A stretch of DNA of 64,000 nucleotides from DASZHJ01 sp963735465. GTDB taxonomy: Bacteria > Pseudomonadota > Alphaproteobacteria > ATCC43930 > CGMCC-115725. Below, in pieces: positions 26,179 to 35,215 of the stretch; the first letter of the stretch is position 1, and the number at the start of each line of letters is the position of its first letter. The notes beneath the pieces were generated by a model. It searched no databases and had not been told where the DNA came from. It worked only from the letters and a program-made list of their open reading frames with translations. The DNA lies in contig CAVTLA010000001.1 in the NCBI GenBank assembly GCA_963735465.1, positions 2,108,001-2,172,000 of the forward strand, written 5' to 3'. Both the position numbers and the translations under genes were made by a program.

Positions 26179-26928
26179 TCAATGCGCGGTGTACCCGCCA
26201 TCGATCAGGAGATCGGCGCCGGTCATGAAGGATGCCGCATCGGACGCCAGGAACACGGCGCCCTCGGCGATCTCTTCCGGGCGCGCCACCCGGCCCAACA
26301 GATGGAGGGGTCCCAGCTCCGCCTCGACGGCGGCCTCGCTGCCATGGCGCTCGGTGAGGCGCGCGGTCATGGTGGCGCCGGGCGAGAGGGTGTTGGCACG
26401 GATGCCCTCGGCGGCGTGGTCGATGGCAAGTCCCTTGGTGAAGGCGACCAGCGCCCCCTTGGTGGCGGAATAGGCCGCGCGCCGCGGCGCCGACACGCGG
26501 GCGAGTTGCGAGGCCACGTTGATGATCGCCCCGCCGCCGTGCTGGCGCATCAGCGGGATCCCGTATTTGCAGAACAGGAAGGCGGCGGTCAGGTTGATCC
26601 GCAGGGTCTCGTCCCAGACCGCGAGGCTGAGCTCGGGCACCGATGCGTAGGCCGTCGGCGCCGCCGCGTTGTTGACGAGCACGTCGAGCCGCCCGAAGGC
26701 CCGCGCCGTCTCGGCGATCGCGGCCTCCACCTGCCCGGCATCGCCGACGTCGCAGACCAGCGGCAGGCAGCCCTCGATTTCCTCGGCCACTCCGGCGAGA
26801 TCGGCGGCGTTGCGGTCGAGAATGGCGAGGCGTCCCCCCGCCGTTGCGAAACGCCGGGCGATCGCCCGGCCGATGCCCCGCCCTGCGCCGGTGACCAGGC
26901 AGACCTTGCCGTCGAGACGATGCTCCAT
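26179..26928 (-). CDS. Short-chain dehydrogenase/reductase
   Basis: A 249-residue classical SDR from the ATG at 26926-26928, which follows GGGGGAG. Cofactor motif TGAGRGIG (about 12-19), NNAA near 85, catalytic serine in INVASQ, and YSATK (Y about 149, K about 153). The end has DLLIDGGYTAH, the common closing strand. ALFLRNT-type specificity cannot be read; acidic D36 in LAILDRN suggests NAD(H) preference. A longer open frame to 27027 has no homology in its extra part. It is divergent from the Na/Pi symporter. Confidence 0.88.
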   Translation of the reverse strand: MEHRLDGKVCLVTGAGRGIGRAIARRFATAGGRLAILDRNAADLAGVAEEIEGCLPLVCDVGDAGQVEAAIAETARAFGRLDVLVNNAAAPTAYASVPELSLAVWDETLRINLTAAFLFCKYGIPLMRQHGGGAIINVASQLARVSAPRRAAYSATKGALVAFTKGLAIDHAAEGIRANTLSPGATMTARLTERHGSEAAVEAELGPLHLLGRVARPEEIAEGAVFLASDAASFMTGADLLIDGGYTAH

Positions 26929-27128
26929 TGGATGCCGCTCCCCCGCGCCATATGCCGACATCATCAACAGCCTAAAGCATTTCCTTACGAAGCGGGTGCA
27001 CGCTTCGTCTCGCTGGAGGGACGTCACTGGGTGACCGTCGCTGCCGCCTAACTTCCAGCCGGCATCGACCTAGATTTGTCAGGGGATTAGTTGAATTCGC
27101 ACTTGCCGCCGAGGCGCAGCGGCGTATT

Positions 27129-27146
27129 GTTACGGTTTTGTGACAG
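27129..27146 (-). promoter_or_regulatory. PHO-box-like direct repeat
   Basis: On the minus strand CTGTCAC-AAAA-CCGTAAC, which has the 7-4-7 layout of PhoB boxes; the first half matches the CTGTCA(C/T) consensus fully and the second at 5 of 7. It lies about 50 bases upstream of a Na/phosphate symporter gene, although reversed relative to that gene. Binding by PhoB is inference. Confidence 0.4.
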
Positions 27147-27194
27147 AACGTTCCGCGCCTGATTCGGAGGGCTTTCGAAACGACCGACCTCACG

Positions 27195-28895
27195 TTGCTC
27201 AATCTCGCCGGCGGCGTCGCCCTGCTGCTCTGGGGCATGCACATGGTTCAGAGCGGCATCATGCGGGCCTTCGGCGGCGATCTCCGCCGCAGGCTGGGCA
27301 CGAGCCTCGGCAGCCGGTTCAAGGCATTCATGGCGGGCCTCGGCGTCACGGCACTGCTGCAGAGCAGCACCGCCACGGCGCTGATGGCGACGTCCTTCGC
27401 GGCGAGCGGCGTCATCGACCTGACACCGGCGTTGGCGGTGATGCTGGGCGCCAATGTCGGCACCACCCTCATCGTCCAGGTGCTATCCTTCAACCTCGCC
27501 TGGCTCTCCCCGGCGCTGATCATCGTCGGCGTCGTGGCCTTCCGCCGCGGCGGCCGCACCCGCACCCGGGACGTGGCACGCGTCTCGATCGGCCTCGGCC
27601 TGATCCTGCTGGCGCTGCAGCTGATGCTGGCGGCCTTCGCCCCGGCGGAGAGCGCGCCGGCGCTGCGGGCGTTGCTGTCGGCCGCCACCAACGAGCTGGT
27701 GCTCGACCTCCTGATCGCCGCCGCCCTCACCTGGGCCACCCATTCCAGCGTGACGGTCGTCCTCTTCGTGATGTCGCTGGCCACCGCCGGGGTGATCACG
27801 CCCGCGGCCTCCCTCGCCCTGGTGCTGGGCGCCAATCTCGGCAGCGCCATCAACCCGGTCATCGAAGGCGCGCGCTCCGCCTCCGCCGAGAGCCGGCGCC
27901 TGGCGATCGGCAACCTCGCGAACCGCTTCGTCGGCTGCCTGCTGGCGCTCCCCTTCCTGCATCCGATCGCCGAGATGATGGCCCGTCTCGACGGCGATCC
28001 GGCACGGCTCGCCGCCAATTTCCACACCCTCTTCAACCTGGTCCTGGCGGCGCTGTTCTTGGTCGCGCTCAAGCCCTATGCGCGCCTCCTGACCCGGATG
28101 CTGCCGGCGGCAGCGACACCGGCGGACCCCGCGACGCCGCTCTATCTCGACCCCGAGATGATGGAGACCCCGTCCGTGGCGCTTGCCGGCGCCGCCCGCG
28201 AGACCCTGCGCATGGGCGACCTGGTCGAGAGCATGCTGCGCAAGACCATCACCGCCCTCATCACCGACGACCGCAAGCTGGTGGTCGACATCGAGCGCAT
28301 GGACGACGCGGTAGACCGGCTGCACGAGGCGGTGAAGCTCTACGTCACCCGGGTGACGCGGGAGAGCCTGGACGAGAGCGACAGCCGGCGCGCCATGGAG
28401 ATCATCGCCTTCGCGATCAACCTGGAGCACATCGGCGACATCATCGACAAGAACCTGATGGAGCTCGCCGGCAAGAAGATCAAGAACCGGCTCAAGTTCT
28501 CCGGCGAGGGCGCCGCCGAGCTGGTGGCGTTCCACCAGAGCGTGGTCGACACCCTCAAGCTCGCCCTCGGAGTCTTCATGTCTGGCGACGTCAAGATCGC
28601 GCGCCGGATACTGGAGGAGAAGACCCATGTGCGGGCGGCGGAGCGCGCCGCCGCCGAGAATCATCTGATCCGGCTGCGCGAGGGCCGCCTGGAGAGCATC
28701 GAGACCAGCGCGCTGCACCTGGACATCCTCCGCGACCTCAAGCGCATCCATTCCCATCTCTGCTCGGTGGCCTATCCGGTGCTGGAATCCACCGGCGAGT
28801 TGCAGCCGAGCCGGCTGCGCAAGCGCACCCGGCGCGAGCCCGCCGCGCGGGCGGCCGCCGTCACGCCCGAGACCCCGACGCCGCGTCCGACCTGA
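27195..28895 (+). CDS. Na/Pi-cotransporter II-related protein with PhoU-like domain
   Basis: A 566-residue protein from TTG 27195. The membrane half (about 1-310) holds the two inverted QSS repeats of the family: TALLQSSTATALMATSF and, in the second repeat, THSSVTVVLFVMSLA, plus the ALAVMLGANVGTTL and ASLALVLGANLGSAI segments. Residues about 340-530 form a PhoU-like helical domain. It should export or import phosphate coupled to sodium. Start choice is uncertain: a GGAGGG ribosome site at 27166-27171 lies 8 bases before an in-frame ACG (27180) that would give MTDLTLLNLAGG, while the TTG has no ribosome site near it. Confidence 0.85.
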   Translation: MLNLAGGVALLLWGMHMVQSGIMRAFGGDLRRRLGTSLGSRFKAFMAGLGVTALLQSSTATALMATSFAASGVIDLTPALAVMLGANVGTTLIVQVLSFNLAWLSPALIIVGVVAFRRGGRTRTRDVARVSIGLGLILLALQLMLAAFAPAESAPALRALLSAATNELVLDLLIAAALTWATHSSVTVVLFVMSLATAGVITPAASLALVLGANLGSAINPVIEGARSASAESRRLAIGNLANRFVGCLLALPFLHPIAEMMARLDGDPARLAANFHTLFNLVLAALFLVALKPYARLLTRMLPAAATPADPATPLYLDPEMMETPSVALAGAARETLRMGDLVESMLRKTITALITDDRKLVVDIERMDDAVDRLHEAVKLYVTRVTRESLDESDSRRAMEIIAFAINLEHIGDIIDKNLMELAGKKIKNRLKFSGEGAAELVAFHQSVVDTLKLALGVFMSGDVKIARRILEEKTHVRAAERAAAENHLIRLREGRLESIETSALHLDILRDLKRIHSHLCSVAYPVLESTGELQPSRLRKRTRREPAARAAAVTPETPTPRPT

Positions 28896-28987
28896 GGTGT
28901 GGCCATCGCGTTCCGCTCTTGCGGAAGCGCCCTCCATGCGCATGATGGCGCCTCCCGCCTGACCGCCTTCCGAGGTCCCTCCCGTCG

Positions 28988-30313
28988 ATGCTTGCCGCGC
29001 TGCGCCGCCACCCCCGTCGATTTCTCCTGATCCTGTCCGCCCGATGGCAGCGCCGCGCCATCTTCCTGCTGGGGGGCGTCGCGGTCGGCGCGGCGGCGGT
29101 CGGCTTCGCGCTGCTGGCGGATCTCGCCCAGCGAGAGTTCCAGCGCCTGATCGTGCTCTCTCCCTACGCGCCGCTGGCGATCATGCCCGCGGGCTTCGCG
29201 GCCCTGGTCTTCGTCACGAACCGATTCTTTCCGAACTCGCAGGGCAGCGGCATACCCCAGGCGATCGCGGCGCGCCGCCTGAGCGATCAGACCGCGCGCG
29301 GCCGCCTCGTCTCCCTGCGCATCGCCGTCGGCAAGGTCCTGCTGACGCTGCTGGGCCTGCTCTGCGGCGCCTCCGTGGGACGCGAGGGACCATCGGTGCA
29401 GGTCGGCGCCTCCATCATGTTCATGGTCGGCCGCCTGTCGCCCAGCCGCCAGCCCGGCCTGATCCTCGCGGGCGCCGCCGCCGGCGTCTCCGCCGCCTTC
29501 AACACGCCGCTTGCCGGCATCGTCTTCGGCATCGAGGAGATGAGCCGCTCCTTCGAGCTGCGCACCAGCGGCCTGATCATCGGCGGCGTCATCGCCGCCG
29601 GCCTCACCTCCCTCACCCTCCTCGGCAACTACACCTATTTCGGCACCACGGCGGCGACCCTGCACAGCGTCACGGACTGGCTCATGGTGCCGCTCTGCGG
29701 CGTGATCGGCGGCGCTTTGGGCGGCGTCTTCAGCCGGATCCTAGTGGCGATGGCGCGCGGCCTGCCGGGCTCCCTCGGCCGCTGGATCAAGGCCCACCCG
29801 GTGGCTTTCGCCGCGATCTGCGGCGGCCTCACGGCGCTGACGGGGCTCGCCTCCGGCGCCACCACCTATGGGACCGGCTACGACCAGGTCCGTGGCCTGC
29901 TCGACGGCAATGCGCCGCTGCCCCAGAGCTTCGGCATCCTCAAGATGGCGGCCACCGTCTTCTCCTCCATCAGCGGCCTGCCGGGCGGCATCTTCTCGCC
30001 CTCCCTCGCCGTCGGCGGCGGTCTCGGCGCCAATATCGCGACGCTCTTCCCGACCGTGCCGCTGGGGGCGCTCATCCTCCTGGGCATGGTCTCCTACTTC
30101 ACCGGCGTGGTGCAGGCGCCGATCACCGCCTTCGTCATCGTCACGGAGATGACGAACAATCACGCGCTGCTGGTGCCGCTGATGCTGGCCTCGCTCATCG
30201 CCTACTCGACGTCGCGGCTCATCTGCCCGACCGGCGTCTACCACGCCCTGGCGGAGAATTTCCTGCGCGCGGCGCCGGCCTCCAGCACGGACGGGCCGCG
30301 GCCGGCCCCATGA
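28988..30313 (+). CDS. ClC-type chloride/proton antiporter
   Basis: A 441-residue membrane protein with the ClC selectivity motifs GSGIP (86-90), GREGP (131-135, with the gating glutamate at 133) and GGIFSPSLAVG, and the intracellular proton glutamate in AGIVFGIEEM (the IEEM equivalent to E203 of the E. coli antiporter). Both key glutamates point to a Cl-/H+ exchanger and not a channel. No CBS domain follows. It begins 92 bases after the symporter gene and its last codon overlaps mtgA as ATGA. Confidence 0.9.
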   Translation: MLAALRRHPRRFLLILSARWQRRAIFLLGGVAVGAAAVGFALLADLAQREFQRLIVLSPYAPLAIMPAGFAALVFVTNRFFPNSQGSGIPQAIAARRLSDQTARGRLVSLRIAVGKVLLTLLGLLCGASVGREGPSVQVGASIMFMVGRLSPSRQPGLILAGAAAGVSAAFNTPLAGIVFGIEEMSRSFELRTSGLIIGGVIAAGLTSLTLLGNYTYFGTTAATLHSVTDWLMVPLCGVIGGALGGVFSRILVAMARGLPGSLGRWIKAHPVAFAAICGGLTALTGLASGATTYGTGYDQVRGLLDGNAPLPQSFGILKMAATVFSSISGLPGGIFSPSLAVGGGLGANIATLFPTVPLGALILLGMVSYFTGVVQAPITAFVIVTEMTNNHALLVPLMLASLIAYSTSRLICPTGVYHALAENFLRAAPASSTDGPRPAP

Positions 30314-31023
30314 GAGCCGCCGCCGAGCACCGCCCGGCGGGCCGCAGCCTCTGGAGCCGGATCCGCGGCGTGCTGGTGGCGGTGCTGCTGACGGTGCTCC
30401 TGCTACCGATCCCCTTCGTGGTGGGCTATCGCTTCCTGCCGCCGCCGGTGACGCCCTTGATGCTGATCCGCTCGGCAGAGGGCGAGCCGATCCAGCACAG
30501 GTGGCTCCCCCTCGCCCGCATCTCCCCCTGGCTGCCCCGGGCGGTGATCGCCTCCGAGGACGCGCGCTTTTGCCTGCACCACGGCTTCGACTTCGAGGAG
30601 ATGGCGGCCGCCCTCGAGCGTTACCGCGCCGGCGGCCGGATGCGCGGCGCCAGCACCCTTTCCCAGCAGACGGCGAAGAACCTGCTGCTGTGGCCGGGCC
30701 GGGACCTGCCGCGCAAGGCGATCGAGGCCTACATCACGATGCTGCTCGAGCTCGGCTGGCCGAAGTCGCGCATCCTGGAGATCTATCTGAACATCGTGGA
30801 ATGGGGCCCAGGCATCTACGGCGCCGATGCGGCCGCGGCAGCGCATTTCCACAAGCCCGCGGCGATGCTGACCCGGCGCGAGGCGGCGCTCCTTGCGGCG
30901 GTGCTGCCCAATCCCCGGATCTTTTTCGCCGACAAGCCGTCGGCCTATGTGGAAGAGCGCGCCGCCACCATCGAGGCGCGCATGCTGCAGGTGGAAGTGC
31001 CGGGGACCCGAACCTGCCGTTGA
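30310..31023 (+). CDS. mtgA: Monofunctional biosynthetic peptidoglycan transglycosylase
   Basis: A 237-residue GT51 enzyme with one N-terminal membrane helix (about 20-42). Catalytic motifs are intact: ASEDARFCLHHGFD (Glu of E-D-x-x-F about residue 77), RGASTLSQQTAKNL, and NIVEWGPGIYGADAAAAAHF. There is no transpeptidase domain. It polymerises lipid II into glycan strands at the periplasmic face. The ATG at 30310 overlaps the ClC stop (ATGA). Frame upstream of this continues open, but homology starts here. Confidence 0.9.
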   Translation: MRAAAEHRPAGRSLWSRIRGVLVAVLLTVLLLPIPFVVGYRFLPPPVTPLMLIRSAEGEPIQHRWLPLARISPWLPRAVIASEDARFCLHHGFDFEEMAAALERYRAGGRMRGASTLSQQTAKNLLLWPGRDLPRKAIEAYITMLLELGWPKSRILEIYLNIVEWGPGIYGADAAAAAHFHKPAAMLTRREAALLAAVLPNPRIFFADKPSAYVEERAATIEARMLQVEVPGTRTCR

Positions 31024-31253
31024 GGTCGGGCGGCGCGGATGTCAGCAGGGCAAGCATCGGCGGTTCCTCTCGACGTCAGCGGGAGGTTCGGCCGACGGCC
31101 GCCCCTGCCCGGAGGGCCCAGAGAGTTGACGATGACGTTTATGCGCCGGTCAAGCACGGCTGCGGCCGCCGCGGATTAATCGCGCTGGCCGCACCACTTG
31201 CTGCTCTGCGGTTGAGACAGCCTATTACGACACAATTTCAATAGGCAGGCCCG
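31024..31253. other. Convergent intergenic region after mtgA
   Basis: No gene seen between mtgA and the chemotaxis receptor (convergent); the only clear element in the whole 311-base gap is the terminator at 31254-31290. The small open frames here have no family features. Confidence 0.5.
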
Positions 31254-31290
31254 AAAAAGTCGACGCCGGCTGCGGGGGCAGCCGGCGTCG
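31254..31290 (-). terminator. Rho-independent terminator of the chemotaxis receptor gene
   Basis: CGACGCCGGCTGC (31261-31273) and GCAGCCGGCGTCG (31278-31290) form a perfect 13-bp stem with a GGGG loop. On the minus strand the stem is directly followed by ACTTTTT (31260-31254). It lies 45 bases after the receptor's stop codon. Confidence 0.85.
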
Positions 31291-31334
31291 GGGCAGGCGA
31301 GACCGGGGAGGGGGATGTCTTGCCTGCCGATGCC

Positions 31335-33347
31335 TCAGGCCGCGCGAATGTTGGCGAGGAAGGTGTCGACCTCGCCGCGCAGCTTCTCCGATTGCTGACT
31401 GAGCTCTCCCGCCGCATCCAAAACCTGGTTGGCGCCGCTGCCGGTCTCGCCGGCCGCCTGGGTCACGCCGGTGATGTTGGTGGTGATCTCCGCGGTGCCC
31501 TTCGCCGCCTGCTGGACGTTGCCGGATATTTCCTGGGTCGCGGCGCTCTGCTCCTGCACCGCCGATGCGATCGCGCTGGAGATCTCGTTGATCTGGCTGA
31601 TCGTGCCGGTGATCGACTGGATCGCCGAGACGGTCTGCTCGGTTGCGGTCTGGATCTCGCTGATCTGCGAGCCGATCTCCTCGGTCGCCTTCGATGTCTG
31701 GTTGGCGAGCGTCTTCACCTCGGATGCCACGACCGCGAAGCCCTTGCCCGCCTCGCCGGCCCGTGCCGCCTCGATGGTGGCGTTGAGCGCCAGCAGGTTG
31801 GTCTGAGAGGCGATGTCCTGAATGAGCTTCACCACGTCGCCGATGCGCTGCGCCGCCTTGGCGAGCCCGTCCACGGTCATGCTGGTGTTCTGCGCTTCCT
31901 CCACCGCCTTGCGGGTGATGTTGGAGGACTGCTCGACCTGGCGGCCGATCTCGGAAATCGACGCCGTCAGCTCCTCGGTGGCGCTCGCCACCGTCTGAAC
32001 GTTGGTGGAAGCTTCCTCGGTCGCGGCGGCGACCACGGTCGCCTGCCGGCTGGTCTCCTCGGCGGTCGCCGACATGCTCTCCGCCGTCGAGCGCAGCTCC
32101 GTCGAGGCCGAAGCCACGGTGCCGAGCGTCTGCTGCACCGACCGGTCGAAGCCGGCAACATAACCTTCGATCTTCTTCTGCCGCTCCTCCTTCTTCACCT
32201 GCTCCGCGCGCTGCTCGGCACCCAATTCATCCGCACGAGCCATGTTGTCCTTGAACACCTGAACCGCCTTGGCCATCTCGCCGATTTCGTCCTTGTTGTC
32301 GAGCGCGGGGATCTCGATCCTCTTGTCGCCGTCGGCGAGCTTGGTCATCGCGCCGGTCATGCTGGTGATCGGCCCAACAATGCTGCGGCCGAGGAGGAAG
32401 GCCACCGCCACGCCAAGCGTGAGCGCGAGCGCCGCGAGCACTTCTTCGGTGAGGCTGGTGGACGAGATGCGTGCGCTTGTATCATTTTTGGTAGCGGCAA
32501 GATCCTGATCGAGGGTCTTTTCCGCCGCCGCGGCAAGCTCGGTGACCTTGACAAACGCCGGCCTAAGCGTCTTCTCAAAGAGCTCATCGGACTCCAGTAT
32601 CTGCGCAGACAGGTTGCCGAAGGCGGTGTCGTAGCCCTGGAGGGCCGCCTTCGTCGCATCGAGCGACACGCGCACCCGATCGGCGCCGGCCGTCTTCTCG
32701 AGCACGGCGAGCGCTGCATGGGCCTTCTCGACGTTGGTCTTGAACGTTGCCGGGCCCTTGGGATCGAGCGTCGCCAGAAAGCGCCAATTGGCTACACGCA
32801 CCAGGAGATTGGCGACCTCGACATCACGGGCATGGGCATAAAGGTCCGCGTCGCCGGTCTTATGAGCGTCGTCGACCAGCCTAGATGTGGCTGCCGTCAC
32901 CTCATCGCCGCCACTGAACAATTTCGCCCGATTGGCCTTCATGCCGTTCACAAGCTCAACGAGCTTGCCGACGTCATTGGATGCCACCGAGATCAGGGAG
33001 GAGCTCTCCGTGTAGATGCGATGACGCTCCTCGGACACGGTGGCTTTGTTGGCCGCCGCTAATAGATCCGTCGCCTTGGCAGTCGCCGCATTGAATTCCT
33101 CAATCAATCTTTCGTCGCCAATCCCCTTGAACCTCAGCACCGTGCGCCACATTTCCTGGGCAAGCCCGCTCACCTGGAGATTTCTTGTCACGTTGCCGGA
33201 AATCTGGACGAGCTTGTCGACCTGACCGCCGACGTTGCCGAGCTCAAACACGCCGAACACCGCCACGAACAATCCGATGACGATCAGTGCGCCAAATCCG
33301 CTGTAGAGGCGCGACGTGATGCGCAGACGATTGAGGTACGACAGCAT
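31335..33347 (-). CDS. Methyl-accepting chemotaxis protein
   Basis: A 670-residue receptor from the ATG at 33345-33347 (CAGGAGATC upstream; the longer start at 33407 lacks homology). A membrane helix at about 14-34, a periplasmic helical ligand domain of about 270 residues (four-helix-bundle type), a second helix near 305-330 (LAALALTLGVAVAFLLG), a HAMP domain (GPITSMTGAMTKLADGDKRIEIPALDNKDEIGEMA), then a long signalling coiled coil with the hairpin tip IQDIASQTNLLALNATIEAARAGEAGKGFAVVASEVK. It binds CheA/CheW and senses an unknown periplasmic ligand. No che genes are in the window. Confidence 0.92.
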   Translation of the reverse strand: MLSYLNRLRITSRLYSGFGALIVIGLFVAVFGVFELGNVGGQVDKLVQISGNVTRNLQVSGLAQEMWRTVLRFKGIGDERLIEEFNAATAKATDLLAAANKATVSEERHRIYTESSSLISVASNDVGKLVELVNGMKANRAKLFSGGDEVTAATSRLVDDAHKTGDADLYAHARDVEVANLLVRVANWRFLATLDPKGPATFKTNVEKAHAALAVLEKTAGADRVRVSLDATKAALQGYDTAFGNLSAQILESDELFEKTLRPAFVKVTELAAAAEKTLDQDLAATKNDTSARISSTSLTEEVLAALALTLGVAVAFLLGRSIVGPITSMTGAMTKLADGDKRIEIPALDNKDEIGEMAKAVQVFKDNMARADELGAEQRAEQVKKEERQKKIEGYVAGFDRSVQQTLGTVASASTELRSTAESMSATAEETSRQATVVAAATEEASTNVQTVASATEELTASISEIGRQVEQSSNITRKAVEEAQNTSMTVDGLAKAAQRIGDVVKLIQDIASQTNLLALNATIEAARAGEAGKGFAVVASEVKTLANQTSKATEEIGSQISEIQTATEQTVSAIQSITGTISQINEISSAIASAVQEQSAATQEISGNVQQAAKGTAEITTNITGVTQAAGETGSGANQVLDAAGELSQQSEKLRGEVDTFLANIRAA

Positions 33348-33738
33348 GACGGAGATCTCCTGGAGCCATTGAGGACACGCTGCGTGCGAGGTCGGCATTG
33401 CGCGCAAAGTCGAGGCGACGATGAAGCGAGAATATTAAGTTGCACTTAGCATCGCGCGCGAGGGCGTCGAAATTCTCACGCAACGCTCTTAGGCACACGC
33501 GCAAGAGTCGCAACGATTCGGTGTGCGACGTGCGCTTAGCGCGCACACGCGCACCGGACAACGATTTCAATACGCAAGACTACCTAGACGGATGCACACG
33601 CAGGTGCGTCGATCTCCAAGCGATGCGTACGTGCGTAGTCGACTAGGTATTTTCCCTTATCCGCTCTCTTAATCCCGGCTACACCGCGCCTTATTTAATT
33701 TCCGCGTGACTGCGGAAGCCGGAGCTTGGAAAATCCTC
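33348..33738. promoter_or_regulatory. Long regulatory gap with many CGCA/TGCG words
   Basis: 391 bases with no gene, between divergent receptor and receiver genes. From about 33400 to 33640 the sequence is less GC-rich than the flanks and has about a dozen copies of CGCA or TGCG (such as ACACGCGCA, GTGCGACGTGCG, TGCGTACGTGCGTAG). A 7-bp inverted repeat TACCTAG/CTAGGTA brackets 33581-33649. The spacing of the words is irregular. A protein-binding cluster controlling the receptor is possible. Confidence 0.4.
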
Positions 33739-34210
33739 ATGGACGAAAACTTGAAATCAGAATCCGCACGGGTCGCCGGCAGCGCACGACGAGCGCCCGA
33801 CCGTTCTCGTCATCGACGACAGCGGTGCGTTTCGCACGCATCTCAAGGCCATGCTGGAGCGCATGGGCTACGCGGTCGCGACGGCCGACGACGGTGCCAA
33901 GGGACTGGCGGCGTTCCGGTCGATCCGTCCCGCGCTGGTGCTGACGGATATCGTCATGTGTGAAATGGACGGGATCGAAGTCATCCGCGAGCTACGCCGC
34001 GGGTGGCCGGAGACCAAGATCGTCGCCATGTCCGGCAGCGGGCCGCTCGGCAACACGGAACTCATCGACCTCGCGACGACGTCGGGCGCCAACGCCAGCG
34101 TGCAGAAGCCCATCGACCGCCAGTCGCTGAAGGAAATTCTCGATGCCTTGCTTCCTGTGCAGTGCGAAGCCGCCGGCGTGATGGGCGGAGCACGTCCCTC
34201 GCCCGCCTAG
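33739..34210 (+). pseudogene. Single-domain response regulator (CheY-like), frameshift near the N-terminus
   Basis: A receiver domain is clear: RPTVLVIDDSGAFRTHLKAMLERMGY, phosphoacceptor aspartate in VLTDIVMCEMDG, VAMSGSG with the conserved Ser/Thr position, and the lysine in SVQKPIDRQSLKE. The frame for the acidic pocket (from about 33782) has no ATG, GTG or TTG after the upstream stop at 33752, whereas ATG 33739 (with MDENLKSESARVAGSAR) is in another frame. Dropping one base between about 33742 and 33781 gives one protein of about 157 residues. The in-frame ATG at 33851 would cut off the DD pocket, so it is not a credible start. Next to a chemotaxis receptor; likely cognate partner is unknown. 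Confidence 0.72.
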
Positions 34211-34238
34211 GCCGCGCGAGGCACGCAAGCAGCCGTCG

Positions 34239-35036
34239 CTATTTTTTTGCGGGATACCAGCTCGGCAGCCGCTTCTCCGTGAAGCTGGCGATGCCTTCGG
34301 CGGCTTCGGGAAGGTGGCGGCGGCCAGCGGCTTCCCGCGCCATCGCGTCGGCGAAGCTCGCGGTGCCGTCGTGGAGAATGGTCGCCTCGATGAGTTCCTT
34401 GGTCTTGGCGACCGCCTCCGGCGCGCAGGTGAGCAGCGCCTCGATCATGGGTCCCGCGGCCTGATCCAGCATGCCCGGCGCGCAGACCTGGTGCACCAGC
34501 CCCATGCGATGCGCTTCGGCGGCGTTGAAGCGCTCGCCGCTGAGGGCGAAGCGGCCGAGGGCCCGCGGACCCAGACGCCGGGTCAGCACGCCCATGATCG
34601 CCGCCGGAGTCAGGCCCCAGCGCACCTCGGTAATGGAGAAGACCGTGTCCGTGGTGGCGATCGCCATGTCGCAGGCGGCGACCAGGCCGATGCCGCCGCC
34701 GAAGCAGCCGCCGTGCACCAGGGCCACCGTCGGCCGCTTGAAGCGCCGGAGCGCATTCACCGTCGTCTCGGTGAGGCGGGAGAACGCCAGCCCCTCCTCC
34801 GGCGGCCTGGCCGAGATCTCCTTGAGGAAGGCGAGGTCGGCGCCGGCCTGGAAATGCTTGCCGTTGCCGCGCAGCACCGCGACGCGCACGGCGGGATTGG
34901 CCGCCAGCCCCTCGAGCGCGCGGGCCAGCCCCTCCACCACCGCACCATTGTAGGCGTTGTGCACGGCCGGACGGTTGAGGGTCACCGTGGCGACACCGCG
35001 CGAATCCACGCTGCTGAGGACGACTTCGTCGGTCAT
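34239..35036 (-). CDS. Enoyl-CoA hydratase/isomerase family protein
   Basis: A 265-residue crotonase. VATVTLNRPAVHNAYNGAVV opens the fold; the CoA oxyanion hole is formed by GKHFQAGADLAFL and VHGGCFGGGIGLVAACDMAIA. In place of the two hydratase glutamates there is FSITEVRWGLTPAAIMG, where E in TEVRWGL corresponds to the second. The first position is occupied by glycine-rich GGGIG, so hydration is not certain; it could be an isomerase or hydrolase. It is convergent with the receiver gene and stands alone. Confidence 0.85.
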   Translation of the reverse strand: MTDEVVLSSVDSRGVATVTLNRPAVHNAYNGAVVEGLARALEGLAANPAVRVAVLRGNGKHFQAGADLAFLKEISARPPEEGLAFSRLTETTVNALRRFKRPTVALVHGGCFGGGIGLVAACDMAIATTDTVFSITEVRWGLTPAAIMGVLTRRLGPRALGRFALSGERFNAAEAHRMGLVHQVCAPGMLDQAAGPMIEALLTCAPEAVAKTKELIEATILHDGTASFADAMAREAAGRRHLPEAAEGIASFTEKRLPSWYPAKK

Positions 35037-35215
35037 GACCGCCTCTCAATCTTCCCTGACGCCGCGCTGATCGCGCTCATGTCGGACGCCCTCCTGGAAC
35101 CGTCGTGATTGAGCAAGATCGGCGCGCCCCGCGCAAGGCTGGAATCGCCGTGTCGCCCCTACCCCACCCGCCGCGAAGGCGCTAGGCTCGCCGCCGAACC
35201 TCAAGGGGACATGCC

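Noticed and set aside
27140..28945. 601-aa frame overlapping the Na/Pi symporter in another frame
   Set aside because: Extremely Arg/Pro/Gly-rich and has no hydrophobic segments; the overlapping frame has clear transporter motifs.
33851..34210. Receiver gene starting at the internal ATG 33851
   Set aside because: This start would remove strand 1 and the acidic pocket, so a frameshift in the N-terminal part is the simpler reading.
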